Assembly (NCBI GenBank): GCA_947500775.1
Contig: CANMTD010000001.1
Location: 310,001 to 374,000 of the forward strand
Reading direction: 5' to 3'
DNA from: an uncultured Paracoccaceae bacterium
GTDB taxonomy: Bacteria; Pseudomonadota; Alphaproteobacteria; Rhodobacterales; Rhodobacteraceae
DNA length: 64,000 nucleotides
Positions 52,681 through 63,206 of the stretch are shown here, piece by piece. The position numbers and the translations under genes were made by a program. A model generated the notes under the pieces. The model did no database searches. It saw only the letters and a list, made by a program, of their open reading frames with translations, and had not been told where the DNA came from. Numbering within the stretch: position 1 is the stretch's first letter; each line of letters starts with the position of its first letter.

Positions 52681-53621
52681 GCTTCTTCCAGTCGGTCTGT
52701 GGCGGGCGCGGGGGTGCGCGACAGGGCGGTGATGCGATCGTATAATTCGGTGCTCAGGTCGAACCCGATCGCAGCCAGCGACGGGGCCAGTTGTTCGGCG
52801 CTGCGGGCCGACAGGATGGGCGCGGTCACGGCGGGGTGGCGGGCGGCCCAGGCCACGGCCAGCGTGGCCGGATGCACCCCGACCTCGCGCGCAAGATCGG
52901 ACAGGGCGGTGGCGGTGTCATGCATCCAGTCCACCCCGTAGCGGGCATTGTAACGGGCGTCGTCGGCCAGCCGCCCCTGACCCTTGCCACCGCCATATTT
53001 GCCGGTCAGCAACCCGCCGCCAAGCGGCGAATAGGGGGCGACACAAAACCCTTCGTGGGCGGCCATCGGCAGGATCTCGACCTCGGCCTGACGTTTCACC
53101 AGATTGTACATCGGTTGCAGGATCGAGATGCGCAGATCGAAATCTGCGGCAACCTCGGCGGCCTTCATCACCTGCCATGCGGCAAAGTTCGAAACGCCGA
53201 CATGGGTGAATTTCCCCGCCGCCCGCAGCTCGGCCAGCGCGCCGAAGGTTTCCTGCAACGGCGTATCCGGGTCCCAGCGGTGCAGATACAGGATATCGAC
53301 ACTATCCATGCCCAGGCGGCTGCGGCTTTCGTCGAACGACCGGGTGATGTTGTCTTTGCCCGAGCCACCGATATAGGCGCATTTGGTGGCGATGATCAGC
53401 GTGTCACGCTCGGTGGCGGCAAGCTGCCCCAACAGGGTTTCCGAATGACCGTCGGTATAGGCATGGGCGGTATCGAAGAAATTGATCCCTGCCGCACGGC
53501 AACTGTCATAAAGCGCGCGGCTGGCGTCTGCATCGGCGGTGCCGCCGAACTGCATCGTGCCAAAACAAAAGGCGCTGGCGGGGGTGCCGTCGGGGGCGGT
53601 GATCGGGGGACAGGCTGTCAT
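52677..53621 (-). CDS. aldo/keto reductase
   Basis: 314-residue (alpha/beta)8 reductase. FFDTAHAYTDGHSE supplies the catalytic Asp and Tyr, IIATKCAY the Lys and LYLHRWDPD the His. The ATG at 53621 (MTACPPITAPDG) follows GGAG six bases upstream; the 15-residue longer frame is rejected. NADPH is the probable cofactor and an aldehyde the substrate. It is the first gene of the AKR-DAO pair on the minus strand. Confidence 0.88.
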   Translation of the reverse strand: MTACPPITAPDGTPASAFCFGTMQFGGTADADASRALYDSCRAAGINFFDTAHAYTDGHSETLLGQLAATERDTLIIATKCAYIGGSGKDNITRSFDESRSRLGMDSVDILYLHRWDPDTPLQETFGALAELRAAGKFTHVGVSNFAAWQVMKAAEVAADFDLRISILQPMYNLVKRQAEVEILPMAAHEGFCVAPYSPLGGGLLTGKYGGGKGQGRLADDARYNARYGVDWMHDTATALSDLAREVGVHPATLAVAWAARHPAVTAPILSARSAEQLAPSLAAIGFDLSTELYDRITALSRTPAPATDRLEEA

Positions 53622-53680
53622 CGGATACTCCGGTAATATGTAACAGGCGTATCGCCGCAGGGGCATCTAATCAAACGGAA

Positions 53681-53703
53681 AAGGCCCGCCGGGGCGGGCC
53701 TTT
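53681..53703 (-). terminator. terminator of the xdh-BMP operon
   Basis: GGCCCGC and GCGGGCC form a 7-bp stem with a CGGG loop, flanked by A-runs on one side and T on the other. On the minus strand it is followed by TTTTCC. It is about 30 bases past the stop codon of the BMP gene and separates it from the aldo/keto reductase promoter. It may work in both directions. Confidence 0.75.
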
Positions 53704-53732
53704 GATATATTTTGAAGGTTCGGGCGTCGCGC

Positions 53733-54806
53733 TTATTGCGGGATGTCGCCAACGATGCCTTCGACATAGAACCCCATGCCGGCCAGGGTGCCGTCATCGG
53801 CCACTTCGCCCTCGGCCAGCCAATCGGACCCGTCCTGCTTTTTCAGCGGTCCGGTGAAGGGGTGATAGGTGCCTGCCGCGATGGCGTCTTTCATCGCCAA
53901 AGCTTCGGCTTTGACATCCGCAGGCACCGCATCGGAAATCTCGCCGATGCCGACCATGCCGGCGCCGATGCCGTCCCATGTGTCAACGCTTGTCCATGTG
54001 CCATCCATCACCGCCTTGGTGCGCGCGAGGTAATAGGGCGCCCAGTTGTCGATGATCGAGCTGACGCGCGGCATCGGGGCGTATTCGCCCATGTCCGAGG
54101 CCTGACCAAAGGTGATCACGTTCCCGGCCTGTTCGGCGGCTGCCTGCGGGGCGGTGGAATCGGTGTGCTGCAGGATCACGTCGGCGCCCTGTTCGATCAG
54201 CGCCTTGGCGGCGTCGGCCTCTTTGGCCGGATCGAACCATGTATAGGCCCAGATGATTTTGAACTCGACGTCCGGGTTCACCTTCTTGGCGTGGATATAG
54301 GCGCTGTTGATGCCCCGGATGACCTCGGGGATCGGGAAGGACGCGATATAGCCGATGACGTTGGATTTGGTCATCTTGCCCGCGATATGCCCCTGAATGG
54401 CGCGGCCTTCATAGAAACGGGCCGAATAGGTCGACACGTTATCGGCGCGTTTGTACCCGGTCGCGTGTTCGAATTTCACATTCGGGAATTTGGCCGCAAC
54501 GTTCACGGTCGGGTCCATATAGCCGAAGGAGGTGGTGAAAATCAGGTCGGCACCCGACAGCGCCATCTGCGTCAGAACGCGTTCGGCATCGGCGCCTTCG
54601 GGCACGTTTTCCTGAAACACGGTTTCCACCGCATCGCCGAATTCCTTTTCAACCGCCAGACGCCCCTGATTGTGTTCATAGGTCCAGCCGCCATCGCCCA
54701 CCGGACCGACATAGACAAAACCGACCTTGGTTTTGTCCTGAGCCATCGCGGCCCCCGCCAGACCAAGCGCCAGCGCGGCCCCTGTCAGGATAGATGTGAA
54801 CTTCAT
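53733..54806 (-). CDS. BMP family periplasmic substrate-binding protein (importer 2)
   Basis: 357-residue PnrA/BMP-type receptor. The signal peptide MKFTSILTGAALALGLAGA is cleaved after AMA-Q; there is no lipobox. KVGFVYVGPVGDGGWTYEHNQG and NVIGYIASFPIPEVIRGINSAYI, WTYFDPAKE-like WFDPAKEADAAKALIEQGADV and HTDSTAP are typical. The ATG has AGGAG eight bases upstream; the longer frame overlaps the permease. As last gene of the xdh operon, its ligand is most likely xanthine, hypoxanthine or a purine nucleoside. This is inference from context. Confidence 0.92.
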   Translation of the reverse strand: MKFTSILTGAALALGLAGAAMAQDKTKVGFVYVGPVGDGGWTYEHNQGRLAVEKEFGDAVETVFQENVPEGADAERVLTQMALSGADLIFTTSFGYMDPTVNVAAKFPNVKFEHATGYKRADNVSTYSARFYEGRAIQGHIAGKMTKSNVIGYIASFPIPEVIRGINSAYIHAKKVNPDVEFKIIWAYTWFDPAKEADAAKALIEQGADVILQHTDSTAPQAAAEQAGNVITFGQASDMGEYAPMPRVSSIIDNWAPYYLARTKAVMDGTWTSVDTWDGIGAGMVGIGEISDAVPADVKAEALAMKDAIAAGTYHPFTGPLKKQDGSDWLAEGEVADDGTLAGMGFYVEGIVGDIPQ

Positions 54807-54856
54807 ACAGAATACTCCTTGTTGAACGGGGTGTGACCCCCCGGTTGTAGTGGCCC

Positions 54857-55789
54857 CTAGTGCGAGGCGTGAAAGGTGCGGCCCAGCGATGCGGGCGCGT
54901 TCAGCGCTGCACGGCTGCGGTCCGCAGACATGATGACCAGAACAACTATGGTTATCAGATACGGTGACATCGACAAGTACTCGACCGGGATGGCGACCCC
55001 TGCGGCCTGCAGGTTCAACTGCAACACGGTGATCCCGCCAAAAAGATAAGCGCCCAGCAGGACGCGCCCCGGTTTCCAACTGGCAAAGACCACGATCGCC
55101 AGCGCAATCCACCCCGCGCCCGCGGTCATGCCTTCGGTCCATTGCGGCACGCGGATCAGGCTGACATAGGCCCCGCCCAGCCCGGCGCAGGCCCCGCCGA
55201 ACATGATCGCCAACAGGCGGATGCGGACCACCTTGTACCCCAGGGCGTGGGCGGCATCGTGGTTTTCGCCCACCGCCCGCAGGATCAGCCCCGCGCGGCT
55301 GTATTTCAGCACGGCCCAGACCCCGGCCAACAGCGCCAGCGCCAGATAGACCATCAGGTCATGGGAAAACAGCACCGGCCCCAGCACCGGAATATCCGAC
55401 AGCACCGGGATATCCAGTTTCGGTGTCGCAGGCGCCTTGAGCCCGACATAGGATTGGCCCAGCAGGGCCGACAGCCCCAGCCCGAACAGGGTCAGCCCCA
55501 GCCCGGTCGCCACCTGATTGGACAACAGATATTGCGTCAGCAGGCCAAAGAGCAGCGACAGGACCGCGCCGCCCAGGGCCGCGCAAAGAAAGCCCAGCGT
55601 CGGGCTGTCGGTTTCGACCGCAACGATGAACCCGCAAACCGCGCCGGTGATCATCATCCCTTCGACCCCAAGGTTCAGCACACCGGCCTTTTCGACGACC
55701 AGCTCGCCGATGGCCGCCAGAATGATCGGGGTCGCCGCCACCATCAGCGAGGCGACCAGCAGGATCGGGTTGATTGAGCCTAGGTCCAT
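54857..55789 (-). CDS. BMP-type ABC transporter permease 2 (importer 2)
   Basis: 310-residue inner-membrane permease with about 8-9 helices. TPIILAAIGELVVEKAGVLNLGVEGMMITGA near the N-terminus and LILRAVGENHDAAHALGYKV in the coupling loop are the family signatures. The ATG (MDLGSINPIL) overlaps the upstream permease stop by one base (TGATG). It pairs with the permease upstream to form the channel of importer 2. Confidence 0.92.
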   Translation of the reverse strand: MDLGSINPILLVASLMVAATPIILAAIGELVVEKAGVLNLGVEGMMITGAVCGFIVAVETDSPTLGFLCAALGGAVLSLLFGLLTQYLLSNQVATGLGLTLFGLGLSALLGQSYVGLKAPATPKLDIPVLSDIPVLGPVLFSHDLMVYLALALLAGVWAVLKYSRAGLILRAVGENHDAAHALGYKVVRIRLLAIMFGGACAGLGGAYVSLIRVPQWTEGMTAGAGWIALAIVVFASWKPGRVLLGAYLFGGITVLQLNLQAAGVAIPVEYLSMSPYLITIVVLVIMSADRSRAALNAPASLGRTFHASH

Positions 55790-56874
55790 CACGCCACCTC
55801 TGTCTTGCCGAAACGAATGCGAAAATTCGACAGCACGTCCATCGCCAGCAGGAAAAACAACAGCATCCCCTGAAACAGCTGGATCGCGGCCGAAGGCAGC
55901 CCCAGCATCAGCTGCGCCAGTTCTCCGCCGATATAGGTCAGCGCCATCAGCAACCCGGCCAGCAGGATGCCCACCGGGTGCAACCGGCCCAGAAAGGCCA
56001 CGATGATCGCGGTGAACCCATAGCCCGATCCGAAATCGATGCTGATCTGCCCGGCGGGGCCGGTCACTTCGAACATACCGGCAAGTCCCGCCAAGGCGCC
56101 CGACAGACCCAGACAGATCAGGATCAGCCGCGTGGGGTTCACGCCCGCAAACCGCGCCGCACGCGGGCTTTCGCCGGTCAGGCGAATCTGAAAGCCAAGG
56201 ATGTGTTTGTTCAACAGGACATAGGCAAAGATGACGGCGATAAAACCGGCGGCCACCCCCCAATGCATGCCCGTACCTGCGATGATTTCAGTATTGGCCG
56301 AGGCGTCCCATTGCTGCAAATTCCGGCTGCCGGGAAAGCCGCGGCCTTCGGGGTTGCGCAGCAGGCCCGACGACACCGAGGCCAGAATGTTCTCGGCCAC
56401 ATAGACCAGCATCAGCGATACCAGAATCTCATTGGTGCCGAAGCGGGTTTTCAGGATGGCCGGGATCATCGCCCAGGCCCATCCGCCCAGGGCCCCCGCA
56501 AGGATCATCAGCGGAAAGATCAGAAAGCTTTCGGACGGATACAGCGCCAGCCCGGCCCCCGCGCCACAGATGGCGCCCATGATGTACTGCCCTTCGGCGC
56601 CGATGTTCCAGATACCCGCCCGAAACCCCAGCGACAGGCCGATGGCGATCAGGATCAGCGGCCCGGCCTTGACCAGAAGTTGCGGCCGGGAATAGGCGGC
56701 GAATTGTTCGTGAAACAGCGGGTCCCAGAAAATGATGCGAATGGCCTCGAACGGGTTCTTGCCAAGGATCGCGAACAGGATGCCGCCCGCGATCATCGTC
56801 GCCAGCACCGCCAGAACCGGGGTCATCGCCGCCCAGAACCGCGATGGCGTGGGGCGTTTTTCAAGCCTCAGCAT
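55789..56874 (-). CDS. BMP-type ABC transporter permease 1 (importer 2)
   Basis: 361-residue permease with about ten helices. LGFRAGIWNIGAEGQYIMGAICGA is the family motif, and IRLTGESPRAARFAGVNPTRLI the cytoplasmic coupling loop. It overlaps the ATPase gene by 14 bases. It forms the channel with the permease downstream and depends on the ATPase at 56861-58381. Confidence 0.92.
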   Translation of the reverse strand: MLRLEKRPTPSRFWAAMTPVLAVLATMIAGGILFAILGKNPFEAIRIIFWDPLFHEQFAAYSRPQLLVKAGPLILIAIGLSLGFRAGIWNIGAEGQYIMGAICGAGAGLALYPSESFLIFPLMILAGALGGWAWAMIPAILKTRFGTNEILVSLMLVYVAENILASVSSGLLRNPEGRGFPGSRNLQQWDASANTEIIAGTGMHWGVAAGFIAVIFAYVLLNKHILGFQIRLTGESPRAARFAGVNPTRLILICLGLSGALAGLAGMFEVTGPAGQISIDFGSGYGFTAIIVAFLGRLHPVGILLAGLLMALTYIGGELAQLMLGLPSAAIQLFQGMLLFFLLAMDVLSNFRIRFGKTEVA

Positions 56875-58381
56875 GGGCCACCTCCATATCGTGCGCGCCG
56901 CCCATCATCAGCCCGATCTCCTCCATCGTCAGCCCGCGTGCGGGCCGGGGGGCGGACAGCCGCCCTTCGTTCAGCGCGGCAAACCGGTCCGAGATTTCCA
57001 TCAGCTCGTCCAGGTCCTGGCTGATCACGATTACCGCGGTGCCGCCTTCGGCCAGATCCAGCAGCGATTGGCGGATGGCCGCCGCGGCCGAGGCATCGAC
57101 CCCCCAGGTGGGTTGGTTCACCACCAGAACCTCGGGCCGTTGCAAAACCTCGCGTCCGATCACGAATTTCTGCAGGTTGCCGCCCGACAGGGACCGCGCT
57201 GCATTGGCGGGGCCGGGGGTGCGGACATCGAAGGTTTCGATGATGCGTTCGGCAAATGCCTTGGCAGCGGGCCATTTCAGAAACCCGTTCACGGCCAGAC
57301 CTTCGCGGATCGCCGCCGTCAGCAGCGCGTTTTCCGTCAGGCTCATATCCGGGGCGGCGGCATGGCCCAGCCGTTCTTCGGGGGCGGCCATGACGGCGAT
57401 GCGGCGGCGCGGGTTGGGGCCAAGATCGCCAATCGGGGTGCCGCGCAACAGCACCGCGTCATCATGCGTGCGCGCCTCGCCCGACAGGGCCGCCAGCAAT
57501 TCGTCCTGCCCGTTCCCGGCCACCCCGCCGATGCCCAGAACCTCGCCCGCCCGCACGGTGAACGAGACCTCTTTCAACGAGGTCCCGAACGCATTGGCCG
57601 AAGGCAGCGACAGGTTCCTGACCTCCAGCACCACCTCGCCGGGCTTGGATTCGGTGCGGATCGGGGCCTGCAATTTGCTGCCCACCATCATTTCGGCCAG
57701 TTCGGCGGCGGATTTTTCGCGCGGATCGCAACTGTCGATCACCTTGCCCAGCCGCAGAACCGTGGCCCCGTCGCACAGGCTGCGAATTTCTTCCAGCTTG
57801 TGGCTGATATACAGGATCGCCGTGCCTTCGGACGACAGTTTGCGCAGGGTTTTGAACAGGATTTCAACCTCTTGCGGGGTCAGGACGCTGGTCGGTTCAT
57901 CCATGATCAACAGCTTGGGGTCCTGTAACAGACAGCGGATGATCTCGACCCGCTGGCGTTCGCCCGCGCTCAGCTCGCCGACAATGCGGGATGGGTCCAG
58001 CGGCAGGCCGTAGAATTCCGACACTTCGCTGATACGGGCGGCCAATTCGCTTTGCCGTGGCGGGTTGTCCATGCCAAGCGCGATATTTTCGGCCACGTTC
58101 AGCGCGTCGAACAGCGAAAAATGCTGAAACACCATCGCCACACCCGCCGCCCGCGCGGCGCGCGGTTCGGCCGGTTCGTAAGGCCCCCCGCGCAAGGTCA
58201 TGCGCCCGCTGTCGGGCTTTACCAGACCATAGATCATCTTGACCAGCGTCGACTTTCCGGCCCCGTTTTCCCCCAGCAATGCGTGAACTTCGCCCTCTTT
58301 GATCGCAAAGGACACGTCGTCATTGGCCACGACGCCGGGATAGGCCTTGGTCAGCCCTTCGACAGTCAAAAGCAGTGTCAC
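56861..58381 (-). CDS. BMP-type ABC transporter ATP-binding protein (importer 2)
   Basis: 506 residues, two fused ABC domains. Domain 1: Walker A GENGAGKSTLVK, signature LSAGERQRVEI, Walker B LLIMDEPTSVL. Domain 2: VAGNGQDELL as degenerate Walker A and SLSGGNLQKFVIG as signature, then VVNQPTWGVD. Its start overlaps the xdhC stop by ATGA, showing that importer and xanthine dehydrogenase genes share one transcript. It energises uptake of the purine-like substrate. Confidence 0.94.
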   Translation of the reverse strand: MTLLLTVEGLTKAYPGVVANDDVSFAIKEGEVHALLGENGAGKSTLVKMIYGLVKPDSGRMTLRGGPYEPAEPRAARAAGVAMVFQHFSLFDALNVAENIALGMDNPPRQSELAARISEVSEFYGLPLDPSRIVGELSAGERQRVEIIRCLLQDPKLLIMDEPTSVLTPQEVEILFKTLRKLSSEGTAILYISHKLEEIRSLCDGATVLRLGKVIDSCDPREKSAAELAEMMVGSKLQAPIRTESKPGEVVLEVRNLSLPSANAFGTSLKEVSFTVRAGEVLGIGGVAGNGQDELLAALSGEARTHDDAVLLRGTPIGDLGPNPRRRIAVMAAPEERLGHAAAPDMSLTENALLTAAIREGLAVNGFLKWPAAKAFAERIIETFDVRTPGPANAARSLSGGNLQKFVIGREVLQRPEVLVVNQPTWGVDASAAAAIRQSLLDLAEGGTAVIVISQDLDELMEISDRFAALNEGRLSAPRPARGLTMEEIGLMMGGAHDMEVAHAEA

Positions 58382-59331
58382 CCTGTCTGTTCCCCCGTTC
58401 TATCTTGCTGTTTTTCTTTAACGTCTAGCAACGCCGATGCCACCCCTATCGCAATCGCTTGGGGATGTTTTCCCAAGGCTGGCTGGCCAATCGGGCACTG
58501 GATGCGGGCGATCTGAGCCATGCCGTGCCCCAGTTGCACCAACCGTTTGCGGAACCGCGCCCATTTCGTCGCCGATCCGATCACCCCGGCGCGGGCGAAC
58601 CCGTGGTTCAGCACTTGGTGGCAAAGCTCCAGATCCAGGGCATGCGAATAGGTCAGGATCAGGTGTTCCGCATCCGGCGGGGCAAATCGCACCACATCGG
58701 CGGGGTTGGCGGCCACCAGTTGCGCCACGCTCTGGGGGATATCCGCAGGAAAGCGCTCCGGCGCGGTATCGATCCAGGTGATGGCAAATTCAGGCAGCGG
58801 CGCCAGCGTCGCCACCAGCGCCCGCCCGACATGCCCGGCCCCGTATATCCACAACGGGCGGGCAGGCGTGGCCACCGGTTCGATCATCCACCCCTGCAAC
58901 AGTTGCGGGGCAGGGACGGTCCCCGATCCGCGCGCCTGCGCCAGAATGCGCCGGACGGCCAGCGGCGGCTCTTGCGCCTCTGCCACCACGGGCCGCGCAT
59001 GGATCAGTTCGGGGACGCCGTCCAAGATCTCCGCGTCATAAACCTCGCTCAGCAGGCTGACCGCCCCGCCGCAACATTGCCCCAGTGCGGGACCCAGCGG
59101 ATGGCGGGTCAGAACCCGCGCGCGCCCGTCGATCAATTGCGCCCGCGCCGCCCGCGCCGCTTCATATTCCAGCGCGCCACCACCGATGGTCCCGGCCTGC
59201 CCGTCCGGCCAGACCACCATCGCCGCGCCCACCTCGCGCGGGGCCGATCCGCTGACCTCGGCCACGACCACCCGCACCACGCGGGGCCGCCCCTGCAAGG
59301 CGCGGCTCAGCATATCGCGGTCAAAGCTCAT
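58378..59331 (-). CDS. xdhC: xanthine dehydrogenase accessory protein XdhC
   Basis: 317-residue maturation factor that carries sulfurated molybdenum cofactor to XdhB. Motifs: VVVAEVSGSAPREVGAAMVVWPDG, GTIGGGALEYEA, QCCGGAVSLL and a Rossmann loop LWIYGAGHVGRALV, then GVIGSATKWARFRKRL. The ATG overlaps the xdhB stop codon (ATGA); a longer frame inside xdhB is rejected. Position after xdhA and xdhB is the usual order. Confidence 0.94.
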   Translation of the reverse strand: MSFDRDMLSRALQGRPRVVRVVVAEVSGSAPREVGAAMVVWPDGQAGTIGGGALEYEAARAARAQLIDGRARVLTRHPLGPALGQCCGGAVSLLSEVYDAEILDGVPELIHARPVVAEAQEPPLAVRRILAQARGSGTVPAPQLLQGWMIEPVATPARPLWIYGAGHVGRALVATLAPLPEFAITWIDTAPERFPADIPQSVAQLVAANPADVVRFAPPDAEHLILTYSHALDLELCHQVLNHGFARAGVIGSATKWARFRKRLVQLGHGMAQIARIQCPIGQPALGKHPQAIAIGVASALLDVKEKQQDRTGEQTG

Positions 59332-61628
59332 GTGCCCTGCACCCGGCTGACCGCGGCCAGCACCCGTTCCGCCGTCGCGGGCGCATCCAGCGCCGGATAG
59401 GCCCCGCCGCATCCCGCCACCGCATCGCTCAGCGCCATCAACGCCGAAATCCCCAGCATGAACGGCGGCTCGCCCACGGCTTTGGACCGATAAATCGTGT
59501 CTTCGCGGTTTTCGCCGTCCCAAAGGGCGACGTTGAACACATCGGGCCGGTCCGAACAGGCCGGGATCTTGTAGGTCGATGGCGCATGGGTACGCAGCCG
59601 CCCCGTGCCGTCCCAGATCAGCTCTTCGGTGGTCAGCCACCCGGCACCCTGCACGAACCCGCCCTCGACCTGCCCGATGTCCAGTGCCGGGTTCAGCGAT
59701 GTCCCCGCATCATGCAGGATATCGACCCGCAACAACCGGTTCTCGCCGGTCAGCGTGTCGATCACCACCTCACTGACCGCCGCCCCATAGGCGAAATAGA
59801 AAAACGGCCGCCCCTTGCCCGCGATCCGGTCCCATTCCAGCTTCGGCGTCTTGTAGAACCCGGTCGCACTCAGGCTGACCCGCGCCTGATAGGCGCTTTG
59901 CGCAGCCTCGGCAAAGCGCATCTCATCGTCGCCCACAAACACCTTGCCGCCTTCGAAATGCACCCGGCGCGGTTCGGTCTGATAAACCTCGGCCAGATGC
60001 GCCGCGATCCGGTCCCGCAACGTGTCACAGGCCGCTTTCACCGCCATCCCGTTCAGGTCCGACCCGCTTGAGGCCGCAGTGGCCGAGGTATTGGGCACCT
60101 TGCCGGTATCGGTCGCGGTGATCCTGACCGCCTCCAGCCCGACACCGAAACAGCTTGCCGCCACCTGCGCCACCTTCTGAAACAACCCCTGTCCCATCTC
60201 GGTGCCGCCATGGTTCAGATGGATCGACCCGTCCTGATAGACATGCACCAAAGCCCCTGCCTGATTCAGATGGGTCAGCGTGAAACTGATCCCGAATTTC
60301 ACCGGCGTCAGGGCAATCCCCTTCTTCAGCACCGGGTTGGCCGCATTCCACGCCGCCACCGCCGCCCGCCGCGCGGCATAATCCGACCGTTCGGCCAATG
60401 CCCCCACCAGTTCCGGCAACACCGAATCCTCAACGGCCTGACCATAAGGCGTCACCTGCGGTTTCATCTTGGCCGAAATACCTCCGCCGGAGGCATAAAA
60501 GTTCTTTTCCCGCACCTGCAACGGATCGCGCCCCAGATGATGCGCGATATGGTCCATCACCCGCTCGATCCCCACCATCCCCTGCGGCCCGCCAAAGCCG
60601 CGAAAGGCGGTGGCGCTTTGAGTGTGGGTCTTCAACCGGTGGCTTTCGATCCGGCAGGCCGGCAGGAAATAGGCGTTGTCGGCATGCAGCATCGCCCGGT
60701 CGGCCACCGGCAGGCTCAGATCCTGCGCCCAGCCACAGCGGGCGTAATGCACGAACGCGACACCCTTTAACTGCCCGTCATCGTCAAACCCGGCGCGATA
60801 GGTGATGCGGAAATCATGGCGCTTGCCGGTGATCATCATGTCGTCGTCGCGGTCGTACCGCATCTTGCAGGGGCGCCCGGTCAGCCGCGCCGCCCAGGCG
60901 CAGGCGATGGCCAGCGCATTGCCCTGGCTTTCCTTGCCGCCGAACCCGCCGCCCATGCGCCGGGTTTCCACCCGGACGCTGTGCATCGGCACCTGCAGGG
61001 CATGGGCCACCTTATGCTGGATTTCGGTCGGATGCTGGGTCGAGGAATGCACCAGCATATCGCCGTCTTCCTGCGGCAGGGCCAGCGCGGCCTGCCCTTC
61101 CAGATAGAAATGCTCCTGCCCGCCCAGTTCCAACGTCCCCTCGATCCGGTGTGGGGCCGCGTCGATCGCGGCGGCGGCATCGCTGCTTTCCCAGATGCGC
61201 GGGCCGTCCTCGAACCGGCTGTCGGCGGCCAGGGCGTCGTCGATGGTCAACAGCGCGGGGGCCTCCTCATAGGTGATCTTTGCCAGGGCCGCGGCCTTGC
61301 GGGCGGCCAGATGGCTGCCTGCGACCACCAGAAACAGCGGCTGCCCCAGATAGCTGACCTGCGGCCCGCCCAGCAAGGGTTCGTCATGGACCGAAGGCGA
61401 ACAATCGGGCATCGGATCGAAATCATCGGGGGCCAGCACTGCCACCACGCCCGGCGCCGCCCGCACCGCGTCAAGGTCCAGATCGGTCACCTGCCCATGC
61501 GCGATCCCGCTTAGCCCGAAGGCCAGATGCAGGCACCCGGCGGGCACGGGGATATCATCGACATAGCGCGCCTGACCGGTCACATGCATGCGGGCGGCAT
61601 CGTGGGGCAGGGGTTTGGCAACACTCAT
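59328..61628 (-). CDS. xdhB: xanthine dehydrogenase molybdopterin-binding subunit
   Basis: 766-residue large subunit that holds molybdenum cofactor and oxidises hypoxanthine to xanthine and urate. Aligned features: [26 protein letters not shown] at the start, [49 protein letters not shown] (with the Arg/Phe near the purine) and [38 protein letters not shown]-type end motif leads to [21 protein letters not shown] with the catalytic Glu context. The ATG ([10 protein letters not shown]) overlaps xdhA by ATGA. Confidence 0.96.
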   Translation of the reverse strand: MSVAKPLPHDAARMHVTGQARYVDDIPVPAGCLHLAFGLSGIAHGQVTDLDLDAVRAAPGVVAVLAPDDFDPMPDCSPSVHDEPLLGGPQVSYLGQPLFLVVAGSHLAARKAAALAKITYEEAPALLTIDDALAADSRFEDGPRIWESSDAAAAIDAAPHRIEGTLELGGQEHFYLEGQAALALPQEDGDMLVHSSTQHPTEIQHKVAHALQVPMHSVRVETRRMGGGFGGKESQGNALAIACAWAARLTGRPCKMRYDRDDDMMITGKRHDFRITYRAGFDDDGQLKGVAFVHYARCGWAQDLSLPVADRAMLHADNAYFLPACRIESHRLKTHTQSATAFRGFGGPQGMVGIERVMDHIAHHLGRDPLQVREKNFYASGGGISAKMKPQVTPYGQAVEDSVLPELVGALAERSDYAARRAAVAAWNAANPVLKKGIALTPVKFGISFTLTHLNQAGALVHVYQDGSIHLNHGGTEMGQGLFQKVAQVAASCFGVGLEAVRITATDTGKVPNTSATAASSGSDLNGMAVKAACDTLRDRIAAHLAEVYQTEPRRVHFEGGKVFVGDDEMRFAEAAQSAYQARVSLSATGFYKTPKLEWDRIAGKGRPFFYFAYGAAVSEVVIDTLTGENRLLRVDILHDAGTSLNPALDIGQVEGGFVQGAGWLTTEELIWDGTGRLRTHAPSTYKIPACSDRPDVFNVALWDGENREDTIYRSKAVGEPPFMLGISALMALSDAVAGCGGAYPALDAPATAERVLAAVSRVQGT

Positions 61629-63001
61629 GGCGCGACCTCCAGCACCTGAGCCGCCGCGCCCTGATCCTCGTACCAATACCGCAGCAACATGTTCTGCGCG
61701 GCCTGCAACCGGTACCCGGCGCTGGCGCGCATGTCGGTCATTGGGGTGAAATCTTCGGCGAAACCGGACAGGGCGGCATGCACGGATGCCTCGTCCCAGG
61801 GTCGACCGACAAGCGCGGCCTCGACCGTCCCGGCCCGTTTCGGGGTGCCCGCCATACCGCCAAAGGCGATGCGCGCATCGGCGACCACGCCCGCGTCCAC
61901 CGCGATGTTGAAACAGCCGCATACGGCCGAGATATCCTGATCGAACCGTTTGCTGAGCTTATAGCATTTCAGCCGGTCCGCCTGACGCGGAATGCTGACC
62001 GCTTCGACAAATTCGCCGGGCTGCCGGTCCTGTTTGCCATAGTCGACAAAGAAATCCTCCAGCGGCAGGCTGCGGCGGGTATCGCCGCGCCGCAGATGCA
62101 GGGTCGCGCCCAAGGCGATCAGCGCGGGGGGGGCGTCGCCAATGGGCGAGCCATTGGCGATATTGCCGCCGATAGTGGCGGCGTTGCGGACCTGCGTCGA
62201 TCCGTAACGGCGGATCATCTGGGCAAAGCCGGGATGATGATCCGCGATCAACTGCCCCAGATCGGTCAGCGTGACCCCCGCCCCGATACGAATTTCGCTA
62301 TCGGTCACCGTAATCTCTTTCAGATCGGCGCAGCGGTTCAGAAAGGCAATGGGCGACAGGTCCTGCAACCCTTTGGTCACCCACAACCCCACATCGGTGG
62401 CCCCTGCGACCAAAACCCCATCCAGGTGGGCCATGTACCATTCGGCAAGCGCGTCGGCGGTTTCGGGCAGGGCGGCACTTGCGGTCATATCCGCCACCGC
62501 ACGCACCGCTGTCAGATCGGACGCAATCCAATCCGGCACCGGTTCACCCGCCGCCGCTTCGGCCGCGCGGATGATCGGGGCATAGCCGGTGCAGCGGCAC
62601 AGGTTGCCCGCCAGTTGATCGTCGAAATCGCGCGCGCCGTTCAGATGCGCGGTTGCCATCGACACCACGAAACCGGGGGTGCAGAATCCGCATTGCGATC
62701 CGTGGTGGTCGATCATCGCCTGTTGCACCGGGTGCAACTGCCCATCCGGGCCACTGATCCCTTCGACGGTGCGCACGGCCTTGCCCTGAAGCTGCGGCAG
62801 AAACAGGATGCAGGCGTTCAGCGCCCGCGCCCCTTGCGCATCGGTGACCATCACCGTGCAGGCGCCGCAATCGCCTTCGTTGCACCCTTCCTTGGTGCCA
62901 TGCAGTCCACGATGTTCGCGAAGCCAATCCAGAAAAGTACGCGTGGGCGGTTGATCCTCAAGGCGCACTGTCTCTCCGTTCAGAAGAAACCCGATATCCA
63001 T
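61625..63001 (-). CDS. xdhA: xanthine dehydrogenase FAD and iron-sulfur subunit
   Basis: 458-residue small subunit. The first [2Fe-2S] cluster is held by Cys40, Cys45, Cys48 and Cys64 (CNEGDCGAC). The second is held by Cys104, Cys107, Cys135 and Cys137 (CGFC and CRC). The C-terminal FAD domain begins near residue 190 ([15 protein letters not shown]), with [21 protein letters not shown] as flavin loop. It passes electrons from XdhB to NAD. It is the first gene of a minus-strand operon of seven genes that ends at 53733, all with overlaps or short gaps. A palindrome lies 66 bases upstream. Confidence 0.96.
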   Translation of the reverse strand: MDIGFLLNGETVRLEDQPPTRTFLDWLREHRGLHGTKEGCNEGDCGACTVMVTDAQGARALNACILFLPQLQGKAVRTVEGISGPDGQLHPVQQAMIDHHGSQCGFCTPGFVVSMATAHLNGARDFDDQLAGNLCRCTGYAPIIRAAEAAAGEPVPDWIASDLTAVRAVADMTASAALPETADALAEWYMAHLDGVLVAGATDVGLWVTKGLQDLSPIAFLNRCADLKEITVTDSEIRIGAGVTLTDLGQLIADHHPGFAQMIRRYGSTQVRNAATIGGNIANGSPIGDAPPALIALGATLHLRRGDTRRSLPLEDFFVDYGKQDRQPGEFVEAVSIPRQADRLKCYKLSKRFDQDISAVCGCFNIAVDAGVVADARIAFGGMAGTPKRAGTVEAALVGRPWDEASVHAALSGFAEDFTPMTDMRASAGYRLQAAQNMLLRYWYEDQGAAAQVLEVAP

Positions 63002-63066
63002 TCATTGTCTCGCCGCTTTCTCTTCGTCCAAGCCTTTGCGCAGTAACCCGATGCGGCGTAAAGTTA

Positions 63067-63078
63067 GCTGCGCAGCTT
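63067..63078. promoter_or_regulatory. palindrome in the xdhA promoter region
   Basis: AGCTGCGCAGCT is a perfect 12-bp palindrome 66 bases upstream of the xdhA start, in the 205-base gap shared with the VOC gene at 63207. It could be an operator for the xdh-importer operon; no regulator gene is adjacent in the window. I saw no other clear feature in this gap. Confidence 0.35.
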
Positions 63079-63206
63079 TTGACCGAGACCCACGGTAAGC
63101 GGCAATTCATCCCCTTGGCAAGAATTTCCGCACATTGACCCCGTGCTGATGAAAGACGATGATTTGCGCGGCAATGGCCGCCAGCGGTGCTGAAGGGAAG
63201 TGCAAC

